From contig NZ_SROX01000002.1 in assembly GCF_013141915.1 (NCBI RefSeq), forward strand, positions 248,001-312,000: 64,000 nucleotides of DNA, in the 5' to 3' direction. The translations under genes were made by a program, and so were the position numbers. Numbering within the stretch: position 1 is the stretch's first letter; each line of letters starts with the position of its first letter. This document shows positions 27,072-36,093 of the stretch, piece by piece. The notes under the pieces were generated by a model. The model was not told where the DNA came from. It saw nothing but the letters and a program-made list of their open reading frames with translations, and ran no database searches. This DNA is from Cupriavidus necator (GTDB taxonomy: Bacteria; Pseudomonadota; Gammaproteobacteria; Burkholderiales; Burkholderiaceae).

Positions 27072-28544
27072 TCAGCGCTGCCGGTTGACCCGGTACTCCA
27101 CGTACGCCTGCGAACGCAATTGGCGCACCCAGTCATCATAGGCGGCGCGCAGCTTCTGTTCGCGGACTTCGGCACGGGCAAAATCGCGCTGCTTTTCTGG
27201 CGACAACTCGGTTTCGCGGCGGTTCAGCACCTGGATCAGGTGCACCCCGAACTGCGTGACCACCGGCTCGGAGATCTCGTTCGGGCGCAGCCGGCTCATG
27301 GCCTGCTCGAATTCGGGCACCAGCTCGCCCGGCGAGACCCAGCCGAGGTCGCCGCCCTTCTGCGCCGAGCCGTCCTGCGAGAAGCGCTTGGCCGCCTCGG
27401 CGAAGTCGCCGCCGTGAGTGATGCGCTCGCGCAGCGTGCCGAGCTGGCGGCGCGCCTCGGCCTCGGGCATGTTGGGCCCGGTGCGGATCAGGATATGGCG
27501 CACCTGGGTCTGCGTGATCTTGCCCGCCGCCGCCGGGCCCGAGGCCGGCGCCGCGCGCTTGGCCACCAGCTTGACCACATGGAAGCCAGCGGCGCTCTCG
27601 ACCACCTGCGGCGCCACCGCGCCGGGCTGCAGGTCGACCACGGCATTGGCAAACAGCGCCGGCAGGCGGCCGATCTCGCGGAAGCCCATGGCACCACCCT
27701 GGGCCGCTTCCGGGCCTTCGGAGCTGGCCTGCGCCAGCTGCGCGAAGTCGGCGCCGCCCTGGGCCTGCTTGAGCAGCCCCTCGGCCTTGGCGCGCAGCGC
27801 CTGCTTCTGCGCGTCCGAGGCGTTCTCGGGCACGCGCACCAGGATCTGCGCCATGTTGTATTCGGTGGGGCCGCTGGCCGCGCCCTGGCCGCCGCGCGCC
27901 GCCAGGTAGTTGTCGATCTCGCCGTCGTAGACCTGCACCTTGGAATCGACTTCGCGCTCGCGCAGGCGGATCACCTGCACCTGCTTGCGCAGCTCGTCGC
28001 GGTACTTGGTCCAGGTCATGCCGCTGCCCTCGACCCGGCGGCGCAGCTCGGCCGCGTTCATCTGGTTCTGCTGGGCCACCGATTCAATCGCGCGGTCGAC
28101 TTCCTGGTCGGTGACGCGGATGCCGGCGTCCTGCGCGGCCTGGGTCTGCACGCGTTCCATCACCAGGCGCTCGAGCACCTCGCCCAGCAGGTCGGCACGC
28201 GCGGGCACCGGCCGGCCGGCGGCGCGCAGCTGGCTTTCGATCTCGTCGGCGCGGTCAAGCAGTTCGCGCCGCGTGATCACGCTGTTGTTGACCACCGCCA
28301 CCACTTCGTCGATCAACTGCGAGCGCTTCTGCCCGCCGGGCTGCGGCACCCCCAGCTTGGGCTGGCTGGACGGCGCGGTGACGTCGGACGCCTGCGGCAC
28401 GAAGATGCCGCTGGCGCGCGCGCCTCCAGGCGCCTTCAGTTGCGCCGCGGCAGGCAGCGCCATCGCGGCCAGCACGGCTGGCAGCAGCAGGCGGTGCCAG
28501 GACGTCAGCAAAAAGGAAAACGCGGCGAATTCTTGACGTTTCAT
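27072..28544 (-). CDS. surA: Periplasmic chaperone/peptidyl-prolyl isomerase SurA
   Basis: 490 residues. Signal peptide in the first ~35 (LLLPAVLAAMALPAAAQ). An N-terminal SurA domain (LIDEVVAVVNNSVITRRELL) is followed by two parvulin PPIC domains, around 195-300 (NMAQILVRVPENASDAQKQA) and 315-425 (RHILIRTGPNMPEAEARRQL). It helps outer-membrane proteins such as LptD reach the Bam machinery. It directly follows lptD (9 bp), so client and chaperone are cotranscribed. Confidence 0.95.
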   Translation of the reverse strand: MKRQEFAAFSFLLTSWHRLLLPAVLAAMALPAAAQLKAPGGARASGIFVPQASDVTAPSSQPKLGVPQPGGQKRSQLIDEVVAVVNNSVITRRELLDRADEIESQLRAAGRPVPARADLLGEVLERLVMERVQTQAAQDAGIRVTDQEVDRAIESVAQQNQMNAAELRRRVEGSGMTWTKYRDELRKQVQVIRLREREVDSKVQVYDGEIDNYLAARGGQGAASGPTEYNMAQILVRVPENASDAQKQALRAKAEGLLKQAQGGADFAQLAQASSEGPEAAQGGAMGFREIGRLPALFANAVVDLQPGAVAPQVVESAAGFHVVKLVAKRAAPASGPAAAGKITQTQVRHILIRTGPNMPEAEARRQLGTLRERITHGGDFAEAAKRFSQDGSAQKGGDLGWVSPGELVPEFEQAMSRLRPNEISEPVVTQFGVHLIQVLNRRETELSPEKQRDFARAEVREQKLRAAYDDWVRQLRSQAYVEYRVNRQR

Positions 28545-28553
28545 CGTAATCCG

Positions 28554-30995
28554 TCATTCATAGTGATCGAACTGGGTCGTCGGCACCGGCTTGGACGAGA
28601 CCGGCTCGTAGCCCGGCACGTTCAGGCGCAGGATGTTCAACGGGTTGGACCCGATCTTGGAAAGGCCACGGAACTCCACCTGCAGGAAGACCCGCCCGGT
28701 GTAGCCCTGGGTGGTGTTGCGGAAACGCTGGTAGACCACGCGGCCGACCCAGCAGTCAGCGGCGTATTCGACGCCGGCCAGCGCATCGACCATCTGGCTG
28801 GCGGACAGGTCGAAGGCAAAGCGCGCAATGCCATAGGCACGGCGCGTGATGGGCCACTGGCTCGACAGCTCGAACTGGTCGATCGCGGTGTTGTCGGTGA
28901 CCGAGGTGGGCCGGCGGTAGCGGTAGCCGGCGTTGAACACCTTGCGCGACTCGGGGCGGTAGGTGAACGCCACGTTGCCGTAGCTGATCCGGTCCGAATC
29001 GGGGTTGTACTGCACCCCCGCATCGAGGTAGTAGCCGCGGAACAGCTGGATGGTGGTGGCGGCCAGCAGGTCCGACGAGCCCGCCTTGGGGTCCGCCAGC
29101 GTGCCGTTGATCTGCACGCGCTGGCCGGTGAAGTCATAGCGCTGCGCAATGGTGCCGCGGAAGCGCTCGATGCCGGTATCGGACTCGATCAGGCGCGTGG
29201 TCACGCCGCCGGTCAGCTTGTTGTTGTCGGCGATGCGGTCGTAGCCGGTGAACGGGTTTTCGCTGAAGATCTGCCCGTAGCCGAAGTCGGACTGCACCGT
29301 GTCGAACAACGGGAACTGGCTCTGGTCTTTGAAGGGGGTGTAAACGTAGAACAGCCGCGGCTCCAGCGTCTGCACGTAGTTGACCCCGAACAGCCGGCTC
29401 ATGGTCGGCGCATCGCGCTCGAAGGTCATGCCCGAATCCAGGCTGACGGTCGGGATCGCGCGGGACAGATTGTTCTGCGCGGTCGGCGTGTTGCTGGCCG
29501 CTTCCATCTGGTACTGCGCGGCGTTGAACGACACCTTCGGCGTCACGTACCAGCCGGCGCGCACGATCGGGTAGCTGATGCTCGGCACGAAATACATGCG
29601 CTCGCCCTGCGGCTGCTGGAAGCCGGTGGACGTCAGCGGAATGCGGAAGCGGGTGTAGTCGGCTTCCATCTGCACGTCGAAGCCGCCCAGGTCATAGCGG
29701 AGGTACTTGCCGTTGAGCTGCGGCACGCGCTCGTACGATGGCTCGCTGGGCCGCAGCGTCTGGAACTTCTGCACCCGGGCCAGCACGGTGAAGTCTTCCC
29801 AGTTGTAGGTGACGCCGCCTTCCTGCACATACTGCCGCAGCGTGGATTGCGACACGCTGCGGTTGAAGTCGTCCGGGTAGCGGTCATCGGAGACCCGGTT
29901 CAGGTTCAGGTAGGCATTGAGGCCCGGCGCCAGCTTCTGGTTGTGCTGCAGCGAATAGGCCCAGCGATTCGAGTTGGTCTTCTGGTCGTCGGGCAGGAAC
30001 TCGGCGCGCAGCCGCCCGGAGTAGGTTTCGCTCAGGTACCGGTATTCGCCACCGAGCTGCAGTCCGCGCTCGGTCATCAGCCGCGGGAAGATGGTCAGGT
30101 CGCGGTTGGGCGCGATATTGACGTAGTACGGCGTGGTCAGGTCGAAACCCGATTTCGAGCTGTAGCCCATCAGCGGCGGCAGGAAGCCGCTGCGGCGGTC
30201 ATCATTCAGCGGGAAGCTGAACGCCGGCGCGGCCGCGACCGGCACGCCGAAGAAATTCAGCACGCCGCCGTAGGCCACGCCCACCTGGCGGTCGCTATCC
30301 AGGTCGATCCGGTTGGCGCTGAAATACCAGTCAGCGTTGTCAGGCGAACAGGTGGTGTACGACGCCTGCCGGGCGGTGCTGCGGTCCTGGTCCAGGAAGT
30401 CGATGCGCTCGGCCTTGCCGGTGCCGCCGGTCTGCTGGAAGTAGTAGTCCGGCGACAGCATGTAGCCTTCGTTGGCTTCGACCTTGAGCCGCGCTTCCGG
30501 GCCGACCGCCAGCGTGCCGCTGCGCGACATGCGCACATTGCCCTGCGCGAAGGCCTCGTCGGTGTCCTGGTCGTAGGTCAGCTTGTCGCCCTGGACCACG
30601 CCGCCGTCGCGGCGCAACTCGGCATGGCCTTCCAGCTCGACGCCGCGTTCGCTGTAGCCGGTCATGCGGTCGGCTTCGATGAAGGTGGGGGCGTCGGGAT
30701 TGGACTGGCCCTTGGCGGCCGGCTCGGCCAGGCGGGGCACCAGTTCGCCGGATTCCACCGGCAGCGGCGGCGCCGGCGGGGCGGCTTCGAACACCGGCTC
30801 GACCTGGTCGAGGTCGGGGATCGCCGAGCCGGTCATCTGCGCATGGGCGCCGGCCGACAGGCCAGCCATGGCCAGCACCAGCGGGCGCAGCGCGCCCGCA
30901 TGCAGGCCGCCGGCGCGCCTGGCTCGTGCCGGGGAGCGGGGGGAAGCAGGCGCAGGCAAGTCCCTGTTGTTCGGTGATCGTTGTGGTTCGGTCAT
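28554..30995 (-). CDS. lptD: LPS-assembly outer-membrane protein LptD
   Basis: 813 residues. Signal region about 38-53 (LVLAMAGLSAGAHAQ), an OstA/LptA-like jellyroll at ~100-210 (ADRMTGYSERGVELEGHAEL, VVQGDKLTYDQDTDEAFAQG), then the beta-barrel. It inserts LPS into the outer leaflet together with LptE. Only two cysteines occur in the whole protein, one after the jellyroll (YTTCSPDN) and one near the end (AADCWVG), enough for a single long-range disulfide. ATG at 30995 chosen; a GTG two codons earlier is the alternative. No clear ribosome binding site. Confidence 0.93.
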   Translation of the reverse strand: MTEPQRSPNNRDLPAPASPRSPARARRAGGLHAGALRPLVLAMAGLSAGAHAQMTGSAIPDLDQVEPVFEAAPPAPPLPVESGELVPRLAEPAAKGQSNPDAPTFIEADRMTGYSERGVELEGHAELRRDGGVVQGDKLTYDQDTDEAFAQGNVRMSRSGTLAVGPEARLKVEANEGYMLSPDYYFQQTGGTGKAERIDFLDQDRSTARQASYTTCSPDNADWYFSANRIDLDSDRQVGVAYGGVLNFFGVPVAAAPAFSFPLNDDRRSGFLPPLMGYSSKSGFDLTTPYYVNIAPNRDLTIFPRLMTERGLQLGGEYRYLSETYSGRLRAEFLPDDQKTNSNRWAYSLQHNQKLAPGLNAYLNLNRVSDDRYPDDFNRSVSQSTLRQYVQEGGVTYNWEDFTVLARVQKFQTLRPSEPSYERVPQLNGKYLRYDLGGFDVQMEADYTRFRIPLTSTGFQQPQGERMYFVPSISYPIVRAGWYVTPKVSFNAAQYQMEAASNTPTAQNNLSRAIPTVSLDSGMTFERDAPTMSRLFGVNYVQTLEPRLFYVYTPFKDQSQFPLFDTVQSDFGYGQIFSENPFTGYDRIADNNKLTGGVTTRLIESDTGIERFRGTIAQRYDFTGQRVQINGTLADPKAGSSDLLAATTIQLFRGYYLDAGVQYNPDSDRISYGNVAFTYRPESRKVFNAGYRYRRPTSVTDNTAIDQFELSSQWPITRRAYGIARFAFDLSASQMVDALAGVEYAADCWVGRVVYQRFRNTTQGYTGRVFLQVEFRGLSKIGSNPLNILRLNVPGYEPVSSKPVPTTQFDHYE

Positions 30996-31119
30996 TCGCA
31001 CGGGTTGTCAGTCTCGGCGTGGCAGCGGCTCGCCTGCAGGCCGCCAGGCCCCGTCGGGGCAGGCTGCGGGGCAACGGGGGCCCCTCCCGGAGCCCACCGG
31101 CGCCCCGGTCTGGTCGGGT

Positions 31120-31125
31120 ATTATA
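31120..31125 (-). promoter_or_regulatory. Consensus -10 element for the lptD operon
   Basis: The minus strand reads CCCCGTATAATACCCG, a perfect TATAAT about 125 bp before the lptD start. No good -35 was found at 16-18 bp spacing. The divergent amgK gene starts 120 bp on the other side. Confidence 0.45.
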
Positions 31126-31245
31126 CGGGGCAACCCGGGGTGCTCTTGCCGCTTACTTCCGGTTTCATTTCCGGTTGCATTGACGGGTTTCAATTTCGTT
31201 CCGCCCCGCGCCCCATCCCCACACGTGCCTCCGACAAGTAACTGT

Positions 31246-32280
31246 ATGGCAGCTCTTCCCCACGACCCGCGCCTGGACCAGCTCAAGGCCTGGGTGGCCG
31301 GACTCGGACCGGCATGGTCCGCCGATCCCGACTCCTGCGCCCCGGCCTCGGCCGATGCCAGCTTCCGGCGCTATTTCCGCGTGCGCACCGGCCATGCCGC
31401 GCATCCCACCGCGATCGTGATGGACGCCCCGCCCGCGCACGAGGACTGCCGCCCGTTCATCCATGTGTGCGGGCTGTTCGGCGCCGCCGGCGTGACCGTG
31501 CCGACGGTGCTGGCGCAGGACCTGGCCCAGGGCTTCCTGCTGCTGGCCGACCTCGGCAGCCAGACCTACCTGTCGCGGCTCGACGATTTCACCGCGCACG
31601 GCCTGTACGCCGACGCGGCCGCCACGCTGGTCCGCATCCAGGCCGCCTCGCGTCCCGGCGAACTGCCCGTGTACGACCGCGCGCTGCTGCAACGCGAACT
31701 CGACCTGTTCCCGCAGTGGTACGTGGCCAGGCACGTCGGTGCCACCCTGTCCGAGGCGCAGCAGGCCGACTGGCGCGAAGTGACGGAAGCACTGCTTGTC
31801 AACAACCTCGCGCAGCCCCAGGTCTACGTCCACCGCGATTTCCACTCGCGCAACCTGATGGTGCTCGAGGGCGCCGCCAACCCGGGCGTGCTGGACTTCC
31901 AGGACGCGGTGCTCGGCCCGATCACCTACGACGCGGTCTCGCTGTGGCGCGATGCCTATATCGAATGGGATGAAGAGCAGCAGCTCGACTGGCTGATCCG
32001 CTACTGGGAGCGCGCGCGCAAGGCCGCGCTGCCGGTCAACCCCGACTTCGGCGAGTTCTACCGCGACTTCGAGTGGATGGGCCTGCAGCGCCATCTCAAG
32101 GTGCTGGGGATCTTCGCCCGCCTGTACCACCGCGACGGCAAGGACGGCTACCTGGCCAACCTGCCGCTGGTGATGAAATACACCCGCCAGGTGGCCGGGC
32201 GCTATACCGAACTGCGCAAGCTGATCCGCCTGCTGGACGCGCTCGAAGGCGTCGCCAGCCCGGCCGGCTATACCTTCTGA
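31246..32280 (+). CDS. amgK: Anomeric N-acetylmuramate/N-acetylglucosamine kinase AmgK
   Basis: 344 residues, APH fold. SADASFRRYFRVRTG is the AmgK-type start, the catalytic loop is YVHRDFHSRNLMVL and the metal site GVLDFQDAVLGP. AmgK phosphorylates MurNAc at the anomeric carbon; MurU, encoded 1.1 kb downstream, then makes UDP-MurNAc, bypassing MurA (the fosfomycin target). A generic aminoglycoside phosphotransferase is the alternative name, but the nearby murU makes AmgK the better call. Divergent from lptD. Confidence 0.88.
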   Translation: MAALPHDPRLDQLKAWVAGLGPAWSADPDSCAPASADASFRRYFRVRTGHAAHPTAIVMDAPPAHEDCRPFIHVCGLFGAAGVTVPTVLAQDLAQGFLLLADLGSQTYLSRLDDFTAHGLYADAAATLVRIQAASRPGELPVYDRALLQRELDLFPQWYVARHVGATLSEAQQADWREVTEALLVNNLAQPQVYVHRDFHSRNLMVLEGAANPGVLDFQDAVLGPITYDAVSLWRDAYIEWDEEQQLDWLIRYWERARKAALPVNPDFGEFYRDFEWMGLQRHLKVLGIFARLYHRDGKDGYLANLPLVMKYTRQVAGRYTELRKLIRLLDALEGVASPAGYTF

Positions 32281-32284
32281 CGCC

Positions 32285-33091
32285 ATGCGCGCCGACGCCC
32301 CCGGTCCGGACGACAGTACCGCGCCTGCCATCACCGCCGCCGGCGAATGGCTGGCCGGCGCGCGCGCGCTCGCGCCGATGCTGCTGGGCGTGGTGCCGTT
32401 CGGCCTGATCTACGGCGTGCTGGCGGTCGGCGCCGGCATGCCCGCATGGCTGGCCTGCGCAATGAGCGCGATCGTGTTCGGCGGTGCCTCGCAGATGATC
32501 CTGACGCAGCTGTGGAGCGCCGGCACCCCGGCGGTGGTGATCACGCTGACGGTGGCCATGGTCAACCTGCGCCACGCGCTGTATTCCGCCACCATCGCGC
32601 CGACGCTGGCGCACCTGCCGCGGCGCTGGAAGGCGCTGATCGCCTACCTGCTGACCGACGAGGCCTTTGCCGCGATGACGCACCGGCTGGGCGACACCGG
32701 CCCGCGCGCCCGCTACCGGCACTGGTATTACTTTGGCGGCGGCTTCGCACTGTGGGCCAGCTGGCAGCTGTCGACGCTGGCCGGCGTGCTGGTCGGCGCC
32801 CAGGTGCCGCGCGACTGGCCGCTGGACTTTTTCCTGCCGCTGACTTTTATCGGCATCATCGTGCCGGGCCTCAGGCACCGCTCGCACGTCGCCGCGGCGC
32901 TGGCAGCCAGCGCGCTGGCGGTGGCCTGCTACAGCCTGCCGCACAAGCTCGGCCTGATGGTGGCCGCGCTCGGCGGCATCGCCGTGGGCATGCTGGTGCT
33001 GGGGCGCGGCAACCGGCCCGGACCGCGTGCGGCCAGCCACGCCACCGACGCCGACACCGGCACCGGCACTGCCGGCAAGGAGGCCGCATGA
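32285..33091 (+). CDS. azlC: AzlC-family branched-chain amino acid exporter, large subunit
   Basis: 268 residues with five to seven membrane segments (APMLLGVVPFGLIYGVLAVG, SAIVFGGASQMILTQL, LDFFLPLTFIGIIVPGL). Family proteins pair with AzlD to export branched-chain amino acids such as valine and isoleucine. It begins 4 bases after amgK and overlaps azlD by 4 (ATGA), so the four genes amgK-azlC-azlD-murU are very likely one transcript. The last ~25 residues are Thr/Gly/Ala-rich and likely cytoplasmic. Confidence 0.9.
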   Translation: MRADAPGPDDSTAPAITAAGEWLAGARALAPMLLGVVPFGLIYGVLAVGAGMPAWLACAMSAIVFGGASQMILTQLWSAGTPAVVITLTVAMVNLRHALYSATIAPTLAHLPRRWKALIAYLLTDEAFAAMTHRLGDTGPRARYRHWYYFGGGFALWASWQLSTLAGVLVGAQVPRDWPLDFFLPLTFIGIIVPGLRHRSHVAAALAASALAVACYSLPHKLGLMVAALGGIAVGMLVLGRGNRPGPRAASHATDADTGTGTAGKEAA

Positions 33092-33411
33092 ATGCCCTGA
33101 CATTGCTGTGGGTCTTCCTGGCCGCGGGCCTGGCCACCTTCCTGATCCGCCTGTCGTTCATCGCCGTCGAAGGCCGCGTGCGGCTGCCGTCGTGGTTCCG
33201 CACCGCGCTGCAGTTCGTGCCGGCCGCAATGCTGTCGGCGCTGATCGCCCCCGACCTGCTGATGCAACACGGCGAACTCGCCCTCACCCCGACCAACGCC
33301 AGGCTGGTGGCCGGCGTGGTCGCCATCCTGATTGCCGCACGAACCCGCAGCGTGGGCTGGACCATTGCCGGCGGCATGGCCACGCTGCTTGCCCTGGAGG
33401 CCCTGTTCTGA
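33088..33411 (+). CDS. azlD: AzlD-family branched-chain amino acid exporter, small subunit
   Basis: 107 residues starting at the ATG at 33088, preceded by AAGGAGG. Three to four hydrophobic helices (LLWVFLAAGLATFLIRLSFI; LQFVPAAMLSALIAPDLL; LVAGVVAILIAARTR). The small partner of AzlC. Its stop codon shares bases with the murU start (TGATG). Confidence 0.9.
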   Translation: MNALTLLWVFLAAGLATFLIRLSFIAVEGRVRLPSWFRTALQFVPAAMLSALIAPDLLMQHGELALTPTNARLVAGVVAILIAARTRSVGWTIAGGMATLLALEALF

Positions 33412-34136
33412 TGAAGACCATGATCTTCGCCGCCGGCCGCGGCGACCGCATGCGTCCGCTGACCGATACCTGCCCGAAGCCACTGCTGACGGTGGGCGGC
33501 AAGCCGCTGATTGCCTGGAAGATCGAAGCGCTGGCACGCGCGGGACTGCGCGACATCGTCATCAACCACGCCTGGCTGGGCGGGCAGATCGAAGCCGCCC
33601 TCGGCGACGGCAGCCGCTTCGGCGTGCGCATCGCCTATTCGGCCGAAGGCGAAGCGCTGGAAACGGCAGGCGGCATCGCCCGGGCCCTGCCGCTGCTGTC
33701 GCACGACCCGGCGCGCGGCGAAATCTTCCTGGCCGTGTCCGGCGACATCTTCTGCGACTATGACTTCCGCGCGCTGCTGCCGCGCGCGCAGGCGCTGGCG
33801 GGCGCGGCCGCGCCGCACATGCACCTGGTGATGGTGCCGAACCCGCCGTTCCATCCGCGCGGTGATTTCGGGCTGGATGGACAAGGCCGGTTATCGCTGG
33901 ACGCCGACGCAGCCGCCGGCACGCGCCTCACCTTCGGCAATATCGGGCTCTACGACACCCGGCTGTTTACCGATATCGCCCCAGGCACGCGGGTGGCCAT
34001 GACGCCGATCTACCATGCCTGCATCGCCGCCGGCACCGCTACCGGCGAGCGCTTCGACGGACGCTGGGAGAACGTGGGCACGCCGGCGCAGCTGGTCGAG
34101 CTCGACGCCATGCTGTCGGCCGCACAAGGACGCTAG
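33411..34136 (+). CDS. murU: N-acetylmuramate-1-phosphate uridylyltransferase MurU
   Basis: 241 residues. The nucleotidyltransferase signature MKTMIFAAGRGDRMRPLTD with PKPLLTVGGKPLI is followed by ETAGGIARALPLL and AVSGDIFCDYDF (metal-binding Asp). It converts MurNAc-1-phosphate to UDP-MurNAc in peptidoglycan recycling, working after AmgK. Glucose-1-phosphate thymidylyltransferases look similar, but the length and amgK context favour MurU. Confidence 0.88.
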   Translation: MKTMIFAAGRGDRMRPLTDTCPKPLLTVGGKPLIAWKIEALARAGLRDIVINHAWLGGQIEAALGDGSRFGVRIAYSAEGEALETAGGIARALPLLSHDPARGEIFLAVSGDIFCDYDFRALLPRAQALAGAAAPHMHLVMVPNPPFHPRGDFGLDGQGRLSLDADAAAGTRLTFGNIGLYDTRLFTDIAPGTRVAMTPIYHACIAAGTATGERFDGRWENVGTPAQLVELDAMLSAAQGR

Positions 34137-34216
34137 CGCGCGACTTTCGCGCCACTGGCGCAGCTGCGCCGCCAGCGGCGGTAGAATCGGCCTGATCCTT
34201 TCTACCAGGCCCGACC

Positions 34217-35617
34217 ATGTCCGCACCCGACACCGCCCTCCTCGCCGCCTGCCGCGACCGCCGCGCCCGTGTGCTGCAGCACCTGCGCGCCGGCGGCGGC
34301 GGCGTGGCGATCCTGCCCACCGCGCCGGAAGCCATGCGCAATCGCGACAGCGACTACCCGTACCGGCACGACAGCTATTTCTATTACCTGAGCGGCTTCA
34401 CCGAGCCCGAAGCGGTGCTGGTGCTGGTAGCCGGCGCGCCCGGCGATCCGGCCGAGGCCGACCGCAGCATCCTGTTCTGCCGCCCCAAGCATGAAGAGCG
34501 CGAGATCTGGGACGGGTTCCGTTTCGGCCCGGAAGGCGCGCGCGCCGCGTTCGGCTTCGACGAAGCGCATTCGGTCGAAGACATCGACGCGGCGCTGCCG
34601 CCGCTGCTGGCCAACCGCGCGCAGCTGGCCTACCCGCTGGCCGATTCGATCCGCACCGACATGCAGATGCGCCGCTGGCTCGACGCGGTGCGCATGCAGG
34701 GCCGCGCCGGCGTGGCAGCACCGGCGGTGGCCCTCGACATCCGCACGCTGCTCGATGAAATGCGGCTGTTCAAGGACGCTGGCGAGCTCGCCACCATGCG
34801 CCGCGCCGCGGCGATTTCCGCCGGCGCCCATGTGCGCGCGATGCAGGCCACCCGCGCCGGCCTGCGCGAATACCACCTCGAGGCGGAACTGCTCTATGAA
34901 TTCCGCCGCCATGGCGCGCAGAGCGTGGCCTACAACTCGATCGTCGCCGCCGGCCCCAACGCCTGCGTGCTGCACTACCGCGCCGGCCCGGCCGAGCTGA
35001 AGGACGGCGACCTGTGCCTGATCGATGCCGGGTGCGAGTTCGATGGCTACGCCTCGGACATCACGCGCACCTTCCCGGTCTCGGGCCGCTTTTCGCCGGC
35101 GCAGCGCGAGCTGTATGACCTGGTGGTGGCCGCGCAGCAGGCCGCCATCGCCGAGACCCGCGCCGGCGTGCCATACAACGTGCCGCATGACGCCGCCGTG
35201 CGCGTGCTGGCGCAGGGCATGCTCGATACCGGCCTGCTCGACCGCAACAAGGAGGGCACGCTCGACGACGTGCTGGCCAGCGGCAGCTACCGCCGCTTCT
35301 ACATGCACCGCACTGGCCACTGGCTGGGCATGGACGTGCACGACGTGGGCGAATACCGCGTCGCCAGCCACAGCGGCGAAGGCGAGCGCCCGTGGCGGCC
35401 GCTGCAGCCCGGCATGGTGCTGACCATCGAGCCCGGCATCTATGTGCGCCCGGCCGAGGACGTGCCCGAGCGCTACTGGCATATCGGCATCCGCATCGAG
35501 GACGACGCCGTGGTCACCGATGGCGACTGCGAGCTGATCACGCGCGGCGTGCCGGTGCTGGCCGACGAGATCGAAGCACTGATGCGCGACCACGCCACCG
35601 CAGGAGGCCCGCGATGA
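34217..35617 (+). CDS. pepP: Xaa-Pro aminopeptidase PepP
   Basis: 466 residues: an N-terminal AMP_N domain (RDSDYPYRHDSYFYYLSGF) and an M24 pita-bread catalytic domain. Metal ligands are seen in LIDAGCEFDGYASDITRTFP (two Asp), HRTGHWLGMDVHDVG (His), LTIEPGIYV and GIRIEDDAVVT (two Glu). It removes N-terminal residues preceding proline. A TAGAAT -10-like element at 34182-34187 suggests its own promoter. The stop overlaps the next start. Confidence 0.94.
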   Translation: MSAPDTALLAACRDRRARVLQHLRAGGGGVAILPTAPEAMRNRDSDYPYRHDSYFYYLSGFTEPEAVLVLVAGAPGDPAEADRSILFCRPKHEEREIWDGFRFGPEGARAAFGFDEAHSVEDIDAALPPLLANRAQLAYPLADSIRTDMQMRRWLDAVRMQGRAGVAAPAVALDIRTLLDEMRLFKDAGELATMRRAAAISAGAHVRAMQATRAGLREYHLEAELLYEFRRHGAQSVAYNSIVAAGPNACVLHYRAGPAELKDGDLCLIDAGCEFDGYASDITRTFPVSGRFSPAQRELYDLVVAAQQAAIAETRAGVPYNVPHDAAVRVLAQGMLDTGLLDRNKEGTLDDVLASGSYRRFYMHRTGHWLGMDVHDVGEYRVASHSGEGERPWRPLQPGMVLTIEPGIYVRPAEDVPERYWHIGIRIEDDAVVTDGDCELITRGVPVLADEIEALMRDHATAGGPR

Positions 35618-36093
35618 TCAGCTGGCTGCGCAGGATCCTGCCGGGCCAGGCCGGCGCCGGCAACCAGGCTGGCAGCGCCCGCCGCCCCGATCCGACCGAA
35701 CCGTTCATCATCAACCTCTACGACGACCGCGTGGTGGTGCACCGCCCCGACGGCCAGCGCGAGGAAGTCGCGTGGGACGTGCTCGAGCGGGTGGTGGTGC
35801 GGGTCTCCGACCGCGCGCCGTGGGCCGGCACCGCCTGGATGATCCTGATCGGCGAGCCGGGTTCGGGCCAGGGCTGCGTGGTGCCGCTCGATGCCGCCAA
35901 CCATGCGGCCCTGCTGCAGCAGCTGCGTGCGCTGCCGGGCTTCAACGACCAGAAGCTCGACAACGCGCTGCGCGACGCCGCGGCGGGTAAGTCACGCTCG
36001 GACGCGATCTGCTGGAAGCGCAGCGCCGACGCCCAGGCCGGGACCAACGCTGGCCATGCAGGAGGCAGTGACGATGCCGGCGGCGCAACCTGA
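35614..36093 (+). CDS. Conserved-looking cytoplasmic protein of unknown function
   Basis: 159 residues. A charged, globular core (FIINLYDDRVVVHRPDGQRE, VAWDVLERVVVRVSDRAPWA, WMILIGEPGSGQGCVVPLDA) lacks a signal peptide or membrane helix. The C-terminal ~35 residues are Ala/Gly/Asp-rich and probably disordered. I do not recognise the family with certainty. Its start overlaps the pepP stop and its last 20 bases overlap the ubiH-like gene, so it is part of a pepP-orf-ubiH unit. Confidence 0.75.
   Translation: MISWLRRILPGQAGAGNQAGSARRPDPTEPFIINLYDDRVVVHRPDGQREEVAWDVLERVVVRVSDRAPWAGTAWMILIGEPGSGQGCVVPLDAANHAALLQQLRALPGFNDQKLDNALRDAAAGKSRSDAICWKRSADAQAGTNAGHAGGSDDAGGAT

Noticed and set aside
26757..30977. 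1406-codon open frame on the plus strand opposite pdxA, surA and lptD
   Set aside because: Mirror frame of three recognised genes, low-complexity residue use, no start signal or motif.
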